Assembly (NCBI GenBank): GCA_902783745.1
Contig: CACZRY010000089.1
Span: forward strand, 1 to 18,838
Direction of reading: 5' to 3'
Length of the DNA: 18,838 nucleotides
DNA from: an uncultured Erysipelotrichaceae bacterium
GTDB lineage: Bacteria > Bacillota_I > Bacilli_A > Acholeplasmatales > Anaeroplasmataceae
This document shows positions 8,401 to 14,907 of this stretch, piece after piece. Made by a program: the position numbers and the translations under genes. A model generated the notes under the pieces. That model worked only from the letters and a program-made list of their open reading frames with translations, was not told the origin of the DNA and ran no database searches. The stretch's first letter is position 1, and the number at the start of each line of letters is the position of its first letter.

Positions 8401-9848
8401 TTATCATTTATAAAATAAATAGAATCATTTATTCTATATGCAGATATAATTAATTCATTATCTAATAATAATTTATAATCTATTCTGATTTTTTTATTAC
8501 TAATAGATATTTCAAAATTTTTATTAAATATATCCATATTTATATAATCTAAATCTATGTTATTAATATTTGATTGTAATAACATGATTATAATATTAAG
8601 ATCATTATATTTTTCTAATATATTTATAATAAGCTTATTATGAGTTTCTAAATATAAATTAAATAATAACGCAATAAATTTCTTTTTAGAATTATTATAA
8701 AAATAATCTGATTCACTTGATAATATCATTATCTTTTCATAATCACTTAAGCTATTATTAATTAATTCTAAAGCTTCATCAGGACTATTTGACATGATTT
8801 CATCTCTAGTTAATCTAAAGAATTTAGGATATTTCTTTTTGAAATCATTTAAATAGTTCTTATCTATTTTATTCATAAATTCTTCTGTTAAATCTATAAA
8901 ATCCTTTGGATTAAAATAATTATTAATATATTCAAAATAATTTTCAATATCAACATATGAGAATTTATAATGATTTATTAAGAATTTAAAAATATTTTTA
9001 AAGTTATTAATTTTAAATAAATATAAAAAACGGATTAATATTTCATAATCATTTAAAGATAAACACCAAAAGAAAATATCTAATATATCAAAATCATATG
9101 AATATATATTACGTGAAAAAGAAAGCTGATATTTAATTGCATCAATCTCTTTTCTTAAATCATTTACTACATATGAATAATTTTTACCTGGTGTATATAG
9201 CTTAGCCTTTTCGTTAAAAAATACCATCCTTAAAATCATTTTACGAATAGTTGTATTTCTTTGTTGTAATAAGAAATCTATATATTCACCTAATTTCTTT
9301 TTATCATTAAAATCTATTTTTTGATATAAATTATAATATTTTTCATAATCATCACTAATGCTACTTCTAATTAAATCCATTGTATAAGTATATAATGTAT
9401 CAAAATTATTATTATCATCATAAGATAATAAATATTTTAAATCATCTTGTATTTTATATAATACTGATGCGGTATGCTTACACCTTACACCAACAGGGCA
9501 ATCACAAACCGCTCTTATATTATTTTTTGTAAATGTAATAGTTTGTTGATAAACATTATTCATATTATTAGATACAACAGATGATGATATACTTTTGCCT
9601 AATATTGAGTAATTTCTAACATTACCAGCTAATGCATACTCTTCTCCCTTTCTTAATGAAGATAGGTTATAAATTTCTTCAAACTTAGAATTTATAATAT
9701 TATCTACTACATTATCATCAATGAATGCATCAGGATCAAATCTTTGTTGGATTTTTTCTCCATTAGAAAATAATACGGTAATAAAATTATCATTTTCTTC
9801 TAATACTACACCTATTCCGTTTATTAAATCATAAATAAATTTTTCCAT
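5499..9848 (-). CDS. SWIM zinc-finger SNF2-family ATPase (HepA-like)
   Basis: This very large protein (1449 aa from the start chosen here) is a superfamily 2 DNA translocase. Near residues 115-125 it has a SWIM zinc finger, CDCPVGVRCKH (CxC-x5-CxH). A long, Asn/Ile/Lys-rich middle region (~150-990) follows. The SNF2 motor is at the C-terminus: motif I DDMGLGKT near 1030, DEAQ box near 1127, LTGTPIENN, and DRAYRIGQ near 1390. Proteins of this type remodel protein-DNA complexes or RNA polymerase; the precise bacterial role is poorly known. ATG at 9848 is preferred over ATG at 9872 because it overlaps the upstream stop as TAATG and has an AAAGGA site at 9855-9860; the earlier ATG has no such site. 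The middle region is longer than in many family members. It sits between a zincin-like gene and a small helical protein. Confidence 0.95.
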   Translation of the reverse strand: MEKFIYDLINGIGVVLEENDNFITVLFSNGEKIQQRFDPDAFIDDNVVDNIINSKFEEIYNLSSLRKGEEYALAGNVRNYSILGKSISSSVVSNNMNNVYQQTITFTKNNIRAVCDCPVGVRCKHTASVLYKIQDDLKYLLSYDDNNNFDTLYTYTMDLIRSSISDDYEKYYNLYQKIDFNDKKKLGEYIDFLLQQRNTTIRKMILRMVFFNEKAKLYTPGKNYSYVVNDLRKEIDAIKYQLSFSRNIYSYDFDILDIFFWCLSLNDYEILIRFLYLFKINNFKNIFKFLINHYKFSYVDIENYFEYINNYFNPKDFIDLTEEFMNKIDKNYLNDFKKKYPKFFRLTRDEIMSNSPDEALELINNSLSDYEKIMILSSESDYFYNNSKKKFIALLFNLYLETHNKLIINILEKYNDLNIIIMLLQSNINNIDLDYINMDIFNKNFEISISNKKIRIDYKLLLDNELIISAYRINDSIYFINDNPYIKNTSSNFFKYFIKNIEDLYDFKEELKKNNELLMLTINKEKYDAYNLAIKELENKIDKKILSTNEKIHIKPLIGIVKVLNRYNTSLELRVGTFDKFYIVKSIPDFLNNVENEKNYKYGVKLEFNHTISNFDFVSQQLLDLLLTMFYYAGNLRSIPITNALASKIIDLYKNYSILIEYKDSFGSGIEKEYNVLDDIDDIKLNIDDNMHLNSSINKDNSLKLHNNIYYLEGNNIKKINLGRDDLALVDFGINNNGMDLSIIKDKFSEEVLKRYSDKIDISSNVKNNFKISILRIDARFDLTKDYVLIVKLQLFKDDKEIYDLSSISSVDRVKVSTLLEYLMSLGFTPNRDGINSFELLINDGELVTGFLKMDFKHLKELCNVYLSEDIQNKKLMNISNLSINVKYENSCFEAFMEESEYDKEELYLILKAIRQKKKYVLLSDDKIIDLDNSDASDLYQNISDLGIDINDCYKSVTIPVYKALEAYALSNNINLDDYIKEIHSDIVSFKDKNIELPNINANLRKYQVEGFNFMHILKSHHLSGILADDMGLGKTLEVITLFASDDTPMPSIVICPKTLIFNWISEILKFTNNMKAIPILGSKKERIKIIDDIKSNEKVIYITSYDSLRLDIELYKSKKFNYIIIDEAQYIKNVFAQKSRSVKELDGNYRFALTGTPIENNIGDLWSIFDFLMPGYFPELTKFMARYQNNMDALRKAVSPFILRRRKKDVLNDLPDKIETIISVPMLDSQKRCYDAYKLEAQEALDNGGGVMDLLPLLTRLRQICISPELFTTNFPSDSGKLDMLYDMIKEKINDGHKILIFSSFVEGLKVIQKYLDDNLIMYHMLTGKTDIYNRKKYVDEFNSINDYKVFLISLKAGGTGLNLTSADTVIHLDPWWNLSLENQATDRAYRIGQERTVNVYKLVCENSIEERIIELQNLKRDVIDKVISDDDSSITSFSLDDMRFILR

Positions 9849-10219
9849 TAGACCATATCCTTTATAAAGCATTCATTTATATATTCTCTTAATATATCAT
9901 TAAGTGGAAATGATAATTCATAATTAATATTAAATATATTTCTTATTACATAATAAGAAAAGAAATATGCATCAAGCTCACTTACTGAATTATAATAATA
10001 TTTATTATATGTAAATATATTTTTATTATATACATATTGGTATTTGTGTCTTAGCTCATGAATAATTAAAAATAATGTTTTATTATATTCATAATCATAA
10101 TAAAATATTGTATCTATTTTAGGTACATATGAAAAAGCCATATATTTATTTTTAATAAATTTAGGCTTATTTATTTTAAGTATTTTTAGTACCTTATCTA
10201 TTTCATTTTTTAATTTCAT
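9848..10219 (-). CDS. Small zincin-like putative metallopeptidase
   Basis: This 123-aa protein contains H54-E-L-R-H58, a HExxH zinc-peptidase motif in a hydrophobic helix (LFLIIHELRHKYQY). The segment SVSELDAYFFSYY follows about 22 residues later; its E81 is a plausible third zinc ligand, as in IrrE/ImmA-like minimal gluzincins. There is no signal peptide, so it probably acts in the cytosol. Its stop codon overlaps the start of the SWIM/SNF2 gene (TAATG), so they are coupled. No clear ribosome site precedes the ATG at 10219, and a TATAAT at 10244-10249 would give a very short leader. Whether it is a protease, and on what substrate, cannot be told. The alternative is a non-catalytic metal-binding protein. 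Confidence 0.8.
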   Translation of the reverse strand: MKLKNEIDKVLKILKINKPKFIKNKYMAFSYVPKIDTIFYYDYEYNKTLFLIIHELRHKYQYVYNKNIFTYNKYYYNSVSELDAYFFSYYVIRNIFNINYELSFPLNDILREYINECFIKDMV

Positions 10220-10243
10220 AATTTATTATTAATGTACTTTATA

Positions 10244-10249
10244 ATTATA
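10244..10249 (-). promoter_or_regulatory. Predicted -10 of the zincin-SNF2 operon
   Basis: TATAAT on the minus strand, about 25 bp before the ATG at 10219. The -35 position falls in the T-rich arm of the preceding terminator and does not match TTGACA, so this promoter call is tentative. Confidence 0.4.
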
Positions 10250-10266
10250 CACTTTTATTATAATAA

Positions 10267-10290
10267 AAAAAATGGGAAAACCCATTTTTT
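10267..10290 (-). terminator. Hairpin terminator after the Veg-like gene
   Basis: A perfect 10-bp stem (AAAAAATGGG with CCCATTTTTT) encloses an AAAA loop. On the minus strand it ends in a run of T. It lies 6 bp after the stop of the Veg-like gene. Confidence 0.85.
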
Positions 10291-10296
10291 AATTAA

Positions 10297-10551
10297 TTAT
10301 ATAGATATTTCATTTATTATAAATTGACCCATTATAATATCTTTTAAATTAATAGTAAAAGATTCATTATATCCATTAACTATACTAGATATTGTTATAA
10401 ATCTTTCATAAACACCTGTAATAATTGATTTTGCGTTAATTACTTGGTGTCTTTTTTGACTTATTTTAATTGTAATATTTGGATTAGTATCCATTCTATT
10501 TTTTAATAATGTTCTTAATTTTATTATATCTTCTTCTGTAAATGAATTCAT
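10297..10551 (-). CDS. Small Veg-like protein
   Basis: The 84-aa protein starts MNSFTEEDIIKL. It has the length and order of features of the Veg family of Bacilli: an N-terminal helix, then beta strands with IxxGVYxxFITI, then a segment ESFTINLKDIIMGQFIINEI, which lines up by eye with Veg residues ERVSYSYADILTETVEL. Veg of Bacillus is a small, highly expressed cytosolic protein linked to biofilm gene control; the exact biochemical role is unclear. The start at 10551 is preferred because GAGAGG lies just before it. An in-frame TTG at 10572 would place the ribosome site inside the coding region. It is flanked by a hairpin terminator and by palindromes in its 5' region. The assignment is a by-eye similarity and should be treated as moderate. 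Confidence 0.6.
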   Translation of the reverse strand: MNSFTEEDIIKLRTLLKNRMDTNPNITIKISQKRHQVINAKSIITGVYERFITISSIVNGYNESFTINLKDIIMGQFIINEISI

Positions 10552-10561
10552 AGCTACCTCT

Positions 10562-10573
10562 CTTGTATACAAG
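10562..10573. repeat. Perfect 12-bp palindrome before the Veg-like gene
   Basis: CTTGTATACAAG is self-complementary and lies directly before the ribosome site of the Veg-like gene and just after a possible -10 (TATAAA on the minus strand, 10577-10582). It could be a repressor site at the start of transcription. Chance occurrence in AT-rich DNA is possible. Confidence 0.3.
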
Positions 10574-10631
10574 CTTTTTATAGCTATGATACTATTAGTA
10601 TTCTATCATAAATTTAAATTTTATGTAAGTT

Positions 10632-10660
10632 AAAAAGAAGGAAAAAATTTCCTTCTTTTT
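10632..10660 (-). terminator. Hairpin terminator after the mechanosensitive channel gene
   Basis: A perfect 13-bp stem pairs 10632-10644 with 10648-10660 across a 3-nt loop and ends in TTTTT on the minus strand. It overlaps the stop codon of the channel gene. Confidence 0.85.
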
Positions 10661-11576
10661 AATCTTTTTTAACATGTACATCAAGCTGATTATATGGAAT
10701 TTCAATACCATTTTCATCTAATGCATTCTTAATTTCTTTTACTAAATAGAAATAAAGATTCCAATAATCTACTCTATTACACCAGCATCTTACTGTGAAA
10801 TCAACGCTTGATGATTCATATGTTTTAACTTCAACAAATGGTTCTTGTGGTTGTCTTAATACTAATTCTGTTGAGTTACATACTTGCTTAATAATGTTTT
10901 TAGCAAATTCTAGGTTAGTATCGTATGATACTGATACAACAAGATCGCATCTTCTTAAATCCTTTACTGATACGTTTACTATTACATTATTTGCTAAAGT
11001 ATTATTAGGTATATATACAACTCTATTATCTACTGTAACAATTGTTGTATAGTATAATTTAATATCTTCAACTGTACCACTTTCACCATTTGATGTAATA
11101 TAATCACCAAGCTTAAATGGTCTCATAACAACGATGATAACACCAGCTGCGAAATTTGATAATGTACCTTGTAGGGCAAGTGACAAGCCTACACCTATTG
11201 ATGCAATAACTGCAGATATTGCAGAAAGCTCAAATCCTAAATATCCTATAATGCAAACAACAACTAATATCTTTAATACAATTCTTGTAAATGACACTAA
11301 AACCTTAGATAAAGTTGCATCAGCCTTTTTATTATTTAATCTCTTTGTTATCTTCTTACAAACGACATTTATAATCTTAAAGCAAACAATTAAAACTATT
11401 AAAGAAATTAATATTTTAATTCCTGTTGTAGTTGCCCATTTAACAATTTCAGTCCATATATCTGCCCATGAAAATTGTTTTAATGTATTATCTGCAATAG
11501 CCCCTGATGTAGTTACTATTTCTTCAGTTGTAGTAGTTGGTTCTCCTGCAGCTAAACTTCTAAATAAATCAAACAT
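10659..11576 (-). CDS. MscS-family small-conductance mechanosensitive channel
   Basis: The 305-aa membrane protein releases solutes when membrane tension rises on osmotic downshock. A Thr-rich N-terminal segment (~residues 14-25) precedes three membrane spans at about 52-75, 92-115 and 117-150. The third is the Gly/Ala-rich pore helix (IASIGVGLSLALQGTLSNFAAG), followed by the RPFKLGDYI motif and the cytoplasmic beta domain (SGTVEDIKLYYTTI, VYIPNN). The C-terminal alpha-beta vestibule domain ends with the typical IPYNQLDVHV. The length is close to E. coli MscS (286 aa). A GGAGG ribosome site at 11584-11588 fixes the start. The gene looks monocistronic, with its own promoter and terminator. The channel's substrate preference is not visible in the sequence. 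Confidence 0.94.
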   Translation of the reverse strand: MFDLFRSLAAGEPTTTTEEIVTTSGAIADNTLKQFSWADIWTEIVKWATTTGIKILISLIVLIVCFKIINVVCKKITKRLNNKKADATLSKVLVSFTRIVLKILVVVCIIGYLGFELSAISAVIASIGVGLSLALQGTLSNFAAGVIIVVMRPFKLGDYITSNGESGTVEDIKLYYTTIVTVDNRVVYIPNNTLANNVIVNVSVKDLRRCDLVVSVSYDTNLEFAKNIIKQVCNSTELVLRQPQEPFVEVKTYESSSVDFTVRCWCNRVDYWNLYFYLVKEIKNALDENGIEIPYNQLDVHVKKD

Positions 11577-11614
11577 TTAAAAACCTCCAAAAAGCTCCCA
11601 AAACAAACAATATA

Positions 11615-11643
11615 ATTTTAAGATTTTTTAAATCTTTTTTCAA
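11615..11643 (-). promoter_or_regulatory. Predicted promoter of the MscS gene with spacer palindrome
   Basis: On the minus strand TTGAAA (11638-11643), a 17-bp spacer and TAAAAT (11615-11620) form a good sigma-A promoter. The spacer is nearly filled by an inverted repeat, AAGATTTTTTAAATCTT (11620-11636). The 130-bp gap 11577-11706 also holds the copZ terminator and nothing else recognised. Confidence 0.6.
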
Positions 11644-11674
11644 TATAAAATAATTGAAAATTTCATTATAAATT

Positions 11675-11696
11675 AAAAAAGATGGCTGTGCCATCT
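11675..11696 (-). terminator. Hairpin terminator of the copper operon
   Basis: A 7-bp stem, AGATGGC with GCCATCT (11680-11696), has a 3-nt loop. On the minus strand it is followed by a run of six T (11675-11680). It lies 11 bp after the copZ stop. Confidence 0.85.
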
Positions 11697-11706
11697 AATT
11701 TAATTA

Positions 11707-11907
11707 TTATGCATCATAACCAGCTTTAATAATAGCCTTCTTAATTTCTTCAATTGATGCATCATTGTGATCAATTGTAACTGTTTTTCCTTCAAGTGAT
11801 GCAGAAGCGTTTAATACTCCTTTTACACCCATACATGCATCTTCTACTCTCTTCTTACAGTGCATGCACTTCATTCCATTTACGTTTAATACTGTAGTTG
11901 TTGTCAT
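11707..11907 (-). CDS. copZ: Copper chaperone (heavy-metal-associated domain protein)
   Basis: This 66-aa protein is a single HMA domain of ferredoxin-like fold. The metal-binding loop GMKCMHC has Cys14 and Cys17, and the C-terminal AGYDA is typical of CopZ. The family binds Cu(I) in the cytosol and hands it to the CopA ATPase and to the CsoR or CopY regulator. It is the last gene of csoR-copA-copZ, starts 1 nt after the copA stop region (11909) behind an AGGAGA ribosome site inside copA, and is followed by a strong hairpin terminator. The third residue of the loop is Lys instead of the more common Thr, a minor change seen in other CopZ proteins. Confidence 0.93.
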   Translation of the reverse strand: MTTTTVLNVNGMKCMHCKKRVEDACMGVKGVLNASASLEGKTVTIDHNDASIEEIKKAIIKAGYDA

Positions 11908-11908
11908 A

Positions 11909-14527
11909 TTATTGTCTCCTTTTTATATTTACTACTTTATAATCTTCTTTTTCAATTACGTTAATAATTTCATCATCTGATACATTATCTATTAAAACTT
12001 TAGCGTTATTATCATCTAATGAAACATTAACATTTGAAATACCATTAATTGATTCTAATGCATCCTTAACATGCTTAACGCACATCTCACACATCATACC
12101 TTCTATATCGATTATAGCATTATATTCTTCTTTTTTAAATTTATTTATTTCTATTACATTCTTATATTCTTCTATATTTTTATTTATATTATTAAATATT
12201 TCATCATTTATTATATAGTTCTTTTTATTACTTCTATTTTTATATGGATTAAATAAATTAATTCTTAATGAATTCATTACTACAAAAAATGATGATAATG
12301 ACATAGCTAAAGCACCATACCATGGTTTCATTTTAGCTAAGAATTCTATATTTGTCATACTAAATGCGCCAGCGGCAATAGGTATCATAATTAAGTTATA
12401 AAAGAATGCCCAGAATAAGTTTTCTTTAATATTTAATAATGTATATTTTGATAATCTTATTGCTGATGCGGCATCCCTAAGACTTGATTTTACAAGTACT
12501 ATTGATGCTTGATCTATTGCAATATCGCTTCCTTTTCCTATTGCGATACCAATATTTGCTTCTGCAAGTGCAACTGCATCATTAATACCATCACCTATCA
12601 TAATAACATTACCATATTTTTTAAGCTCTTTAATTACATCTTTTTTACCTTTTGGTAAAACATCTGAAATAAAATATTTAATACCTACCTTATCTGCGAT
12701 ATATTTTGCAGTAATACTATTATCACCTGTTAGCATAATTGGTGTAATACCTAATTTATAAAATTCAGATATTGCATCTATTGAATCTTCTTTTATAACA
12801 TCAGATACTGCAATAATACCAATTATCTTATTATCATAAATAAATACCATAGGTGTCTTACCCATTTGCGATAATTCTTCTACCTTATCTTTTATAATAC
12901 TTGTATCTATTATATTAGATGCAGTTTTATAATTTATGGCAAATATTTCTTTATCATTTATGATACCTTTAACACCCATACCTTCTAAATTGCTAAAATC
13001 TAAAACCTCATATAACTCTGAAATATCTTTACAATAATTAGATATTGCTAAAGCAAGATGGTGCCCTGAATTAGCCTCAATTGATGCAGCAAGCTTTAAA
13101 AATTCATCCTTACTAATTCCATATTCTATTACATCAGTAACCTGTGCTTCACCTTTTGTAATTGTACCTGTCTTATCAAGTACTACTATTTTAGCTTTAC
13201 CTGATCCTTCAAGTGATATTGCATTTTTAAATAAAATACCTGATTTTGCACCCTTACCTGATGCAACCATTATTGCAACAGGTGTTGCAAGACCTAAAGC
13301 ACAAGGGCATGATATAACAAGTACTGATATTGCTCTTTCTAATGCATAAGTAATTGGTAATTCATTTAATGATTTAGAATAATTAAATCCTAATGTCATC
13401 CATAATATAAATACAATTAAAGAAATAGTAATTACAACTGGTACAAAAATACCTGATACCTTATCTGCAATTTTTGAAATAGGAGCTTTTGTCGCGTTTG
13501 CATCATATACCATCTTTATTATTTGATTTAATGATGTATCTTCTCCTACATGTAATGCCTTACATTTTAATGTACCATTCTTATTAAATGTACCTGCATA
13601 TAAAAAGCTATCCTTCTTTTTATCTACAGGAATAGATTCTCCTGTAAGCATTGCTTCATCAATAGATGAAATACCATCAATAACAATTCCATCTACAGGT
13701 ATTTGCATACCTGGTTTTACAATAAATATATCATCTACTAAAACATCCTTAGCGTTTATTAAAACTTCTTTTCCATCCTTTATAATTATTGCTTCTTTTG
13801 GTGATAAATCCATCAATGCCTTTAATGCATTAGTAGTTTTACCCTTAGAATATGATTCTAAGCATTTACCAATAGTAATTAATGTAGGTACCATACCTGC
13901 AGTTTCAAATGTTAGATTCATTGAATATTTCATTAACAAATCCATATCCATTCCTATAGTTGCATAATATGACATTATAAACATCACAACAATTGAATAT
14001 ATATATGCAACCATGCTACCTAACGCAACAAGTGTATCCATATTTGGTGATAAATGTATTAAAGCTTTAAAGCCATTAATATAAAACACCTTATTAATAT
14101 ACATTATAATTGTTGATAATATTAATAATATTAATGCTAGAGCTATTGAGTTATTTTTTAATTCACCTATTGGCCAATTTAGCATATATCCCATTGAAAG
14201 ATAAAATAAAGGAATTAAAAAAATAAATGATATTATTAATCTTTTTAAAATCTTTTTAGTTTCATGATCTTCTAGGGTATCTCTTAGATTATATTTGCTA
14301 TCTTCTTTTTTAGAACCAAACCTACTTGAGCTATATCCTGCATCAGATACTGCCTTATTAATAATATCTTCTGTAACTTTATCTTTATCATATTCTACTT
14401 CCATAGTATTTGTTAAAAGATTAACATTACATTCCTTAACTCCATCAATCTTAGATACTGCCTTAGTAACATGTGCTTGGCATGCTGCACATGTCATACC
14501 TAAAACATTATATTTTTCTTTTATCAT
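11909..14527 (-). CDS. copA: Cu(I)-exporting P1B-type ATPase with an additional C-terminal HMA domain
   Basis: This 872-aa membrane pump exports cytosolic Cu(I). An N-terminal HMA domain (GMTCAAC, C13/C16) leads into helices from ~95. The actuator carries TGES (295-298), the transport helix has CPC (407-409), the phosphorylation site is DKTGT (D451), and the hinge is GDGIND (645-650). The Cu(I)-type helix signatures YN-x4-P (710-716) and MSLSS (742-746) support copper over zinc or cadmium. Two oddities stand out. The nucleotide-domain motif normally written SEHPL reads SGHHL (487-491), with Pro replaced by His. A second HMA domain (GMMCEMC, C813/C816) sits at the C-terminus after a Lys/Asn-rich linker (~760-800). 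The gene overlaps csoR by 4 bp (ATGA), and its product should partner CopZ. Confidence 0.97.
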   Translation of the reverse strand: MIKEKYNVLGMTCAACQAHVTKAVSKIDGVKECNVNLLTNTMEVEYDKDKVTEDIINKAVSDAGYSSSRFGSKKEDSKYNLRDTLEDHETKKILKRLIISFIFLIPLFYLSMGYMLNWPIGELKNNSIALALILLILSTIIMYINKVFYINGFKALIHLSPNMDTLVALGSMVAYIYSIVVMFIMSYYATIGMDMDLLMKYSMNLTFETAGMVPTLITIGKCLESYSKGKTTNALKALMDLSPKEAIIIKDGKEVLINAKDVLVDDIFIVKPGMQIPVDGIVIDGISSIDEAMLTGESIPVDKKKDSFLYAGTFNKNGTLKCKALHVGEDTSLNQIIKMVYDANATKAPISKIADKVSGIFVPVVITISLIVFILWMTLGFNYSKSLNELPITYALERAISVLVISCPCALGLATPVAIMVASGKGAKSGILFKNAISLEGSGKAKIVVLDKTGTITKGEAQVTDVIEYGISKDEFLKLAASIEANSGHHLALAISNYCKDISELYEVLDFSNLEGMGVKGIINDKEIFAINYKTASNIIDTSIIKDKVEELSQMGKTPMVFIYDNKIIGIIAVSDVIKEDSIDAISEFYKLGITPIMLTGDNSITAKYIADKVGIKYFISDVLPKGKKDVIKELKKYGNVIMIGDGINDAVALAEANIGIAIGKGSDIAIDQASIVLVKSSLRDAASAIRLSKYTLLNIKENLFWAFFYNLIMIPIAAGAFSMTNIEFLAKMKPWYGALAMSLSSFFVVMNSLRINLFNPYKNRSNKKNYIINDEIFNNINKNIEEYKNVIEINKFKKEEYNAIIDIEGMMCEMCVKHVKDALESINGISNVNVSLDDNNAKVLIDNVSDDEIINVIEKEDYKVVNIKRRQ

Positions 14528-14820
14528 GAGAATTTTTTAAATAATTCTACAATTTCATCTATTGTAGATGTATCTCCTTCCTTAATACTTTTTGCAACAC
14601 ATGAATGCATGTGTCTTTCAAAAATTAAAGATGATAATGATTTTACTGATGAAGATATTGCTGCAAGCTGAATCAAAATATCACCACAATATCTATCATC
14701 ATTAATCATTTTGCCTATTCCATCCATTTGTCCTTTAATTCTATTAATTCTTGAAATAAGCTTCTTTTTATCATCATCGCTTCTTATAGTCTTCTTTTCT
14801 AAGCAATTTTCGCATTCCAT
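14524..14820 (-). CDS. csoR: CsoR-family copper-sensing transcriptional repressor
   Basis: The 98-aa all-helical protein begins MECENCLEKK. It carries the CsoR copper ligands in the x-Cys...His-x3-Cys pattern: Cys45 (DRYCGD), His70 and Cys74 (RHMHSC), counted from this start. RINRIKGQMDGI is the conserved helix-1 segment. In this family Cu(I) binding releases the repressor from its operator and turns on export genes. The start at 14820 has an AGAAGTG ribosome site. The in-frame GTG at 14841 lies at or before the predicted start of transcription (about 14837) and so is unlikely. The N-terminal C-x2-C pair (C3, C6) is an extra not seen in all CsoR proteins. The gene ends in TGA, overlapping copA. 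Confidence 0.94.
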   Translation of the reverse strand: MECENCLEKKTIRSDDDKKKLISRINRIKGQMDGIGKMINDDRYCGDILIQLAAISSSVKSLSSLIFERHMHSCVAKSIKEGDTSTIDEIVELFKKFS

Positions 14821-14843
14821 ATTATCACTTCTTTCTAACACAA

Positions 14844-14872
14844 ATTATATACCCCCATAGGGTATTTGTCAA
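14844..14872 (-). promoter_or_regulatory. csoR-copA-copZ promoter with CsoR operator
   Basis: On the minus strand a perfect TTGACA (14867-14872), a 17-bp spacer and a perfect TATAAT (14844-14849) form a consensus promoter. The spacer holds ATACCCCCATAGGGTAT (plus strand, 14849-14865), which agrees with the known CsoR box, a pseudo-palindrome of TACCC and GGGTA. Repression by blocking RNA polymerase, released by copper, is the expected mode. Confidence 0.9.
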
Positions 14873-14892
14873 ATGATATATTATGCTAAAAT
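14866..14892 (+). promoter_or_regulatory. Possible divergent promoter of the pseudouridine synthase gene
   Basis: On the plus strand TTGTCA (14866-14871) and an extended -10, TGC-TAAAAT (14884-14892), are 15 bp apart. The spacing is short, but the extended TGn helps. Its -35 is the reverse face of the csoR -35, so the two promoters overlap. Confidence 0.4.
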
Positions 14893-14907
14893 ATATATGG
14901 TGATATT

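Noticed and set aside
9849..9872. Upstream ATG at 9872 as the start of the SNF2 gene
   Set aside because: It lacks a ribosome site, whereas the ATG at 9848 has AAAGGA and overlaps the upstream stop.
11134..11580. Plus-strand reading frame opposite the MscS gene
   Set aside because: It has no ribosome site or family resemblance and is a shadow of the channel gene.
14524..14526. Mycoplasma-type code (TGA as Trp)
   Set aside because: csoR needs TGA as stop for the ATGA overlap with copA, and Trp residues in these proteins use TGG.
14821..14841. GTG at 14841 as csoR start
   Set aside because: It lies at or before the predicted start of transcription and has no ribosome site; ATG at 14820 does.
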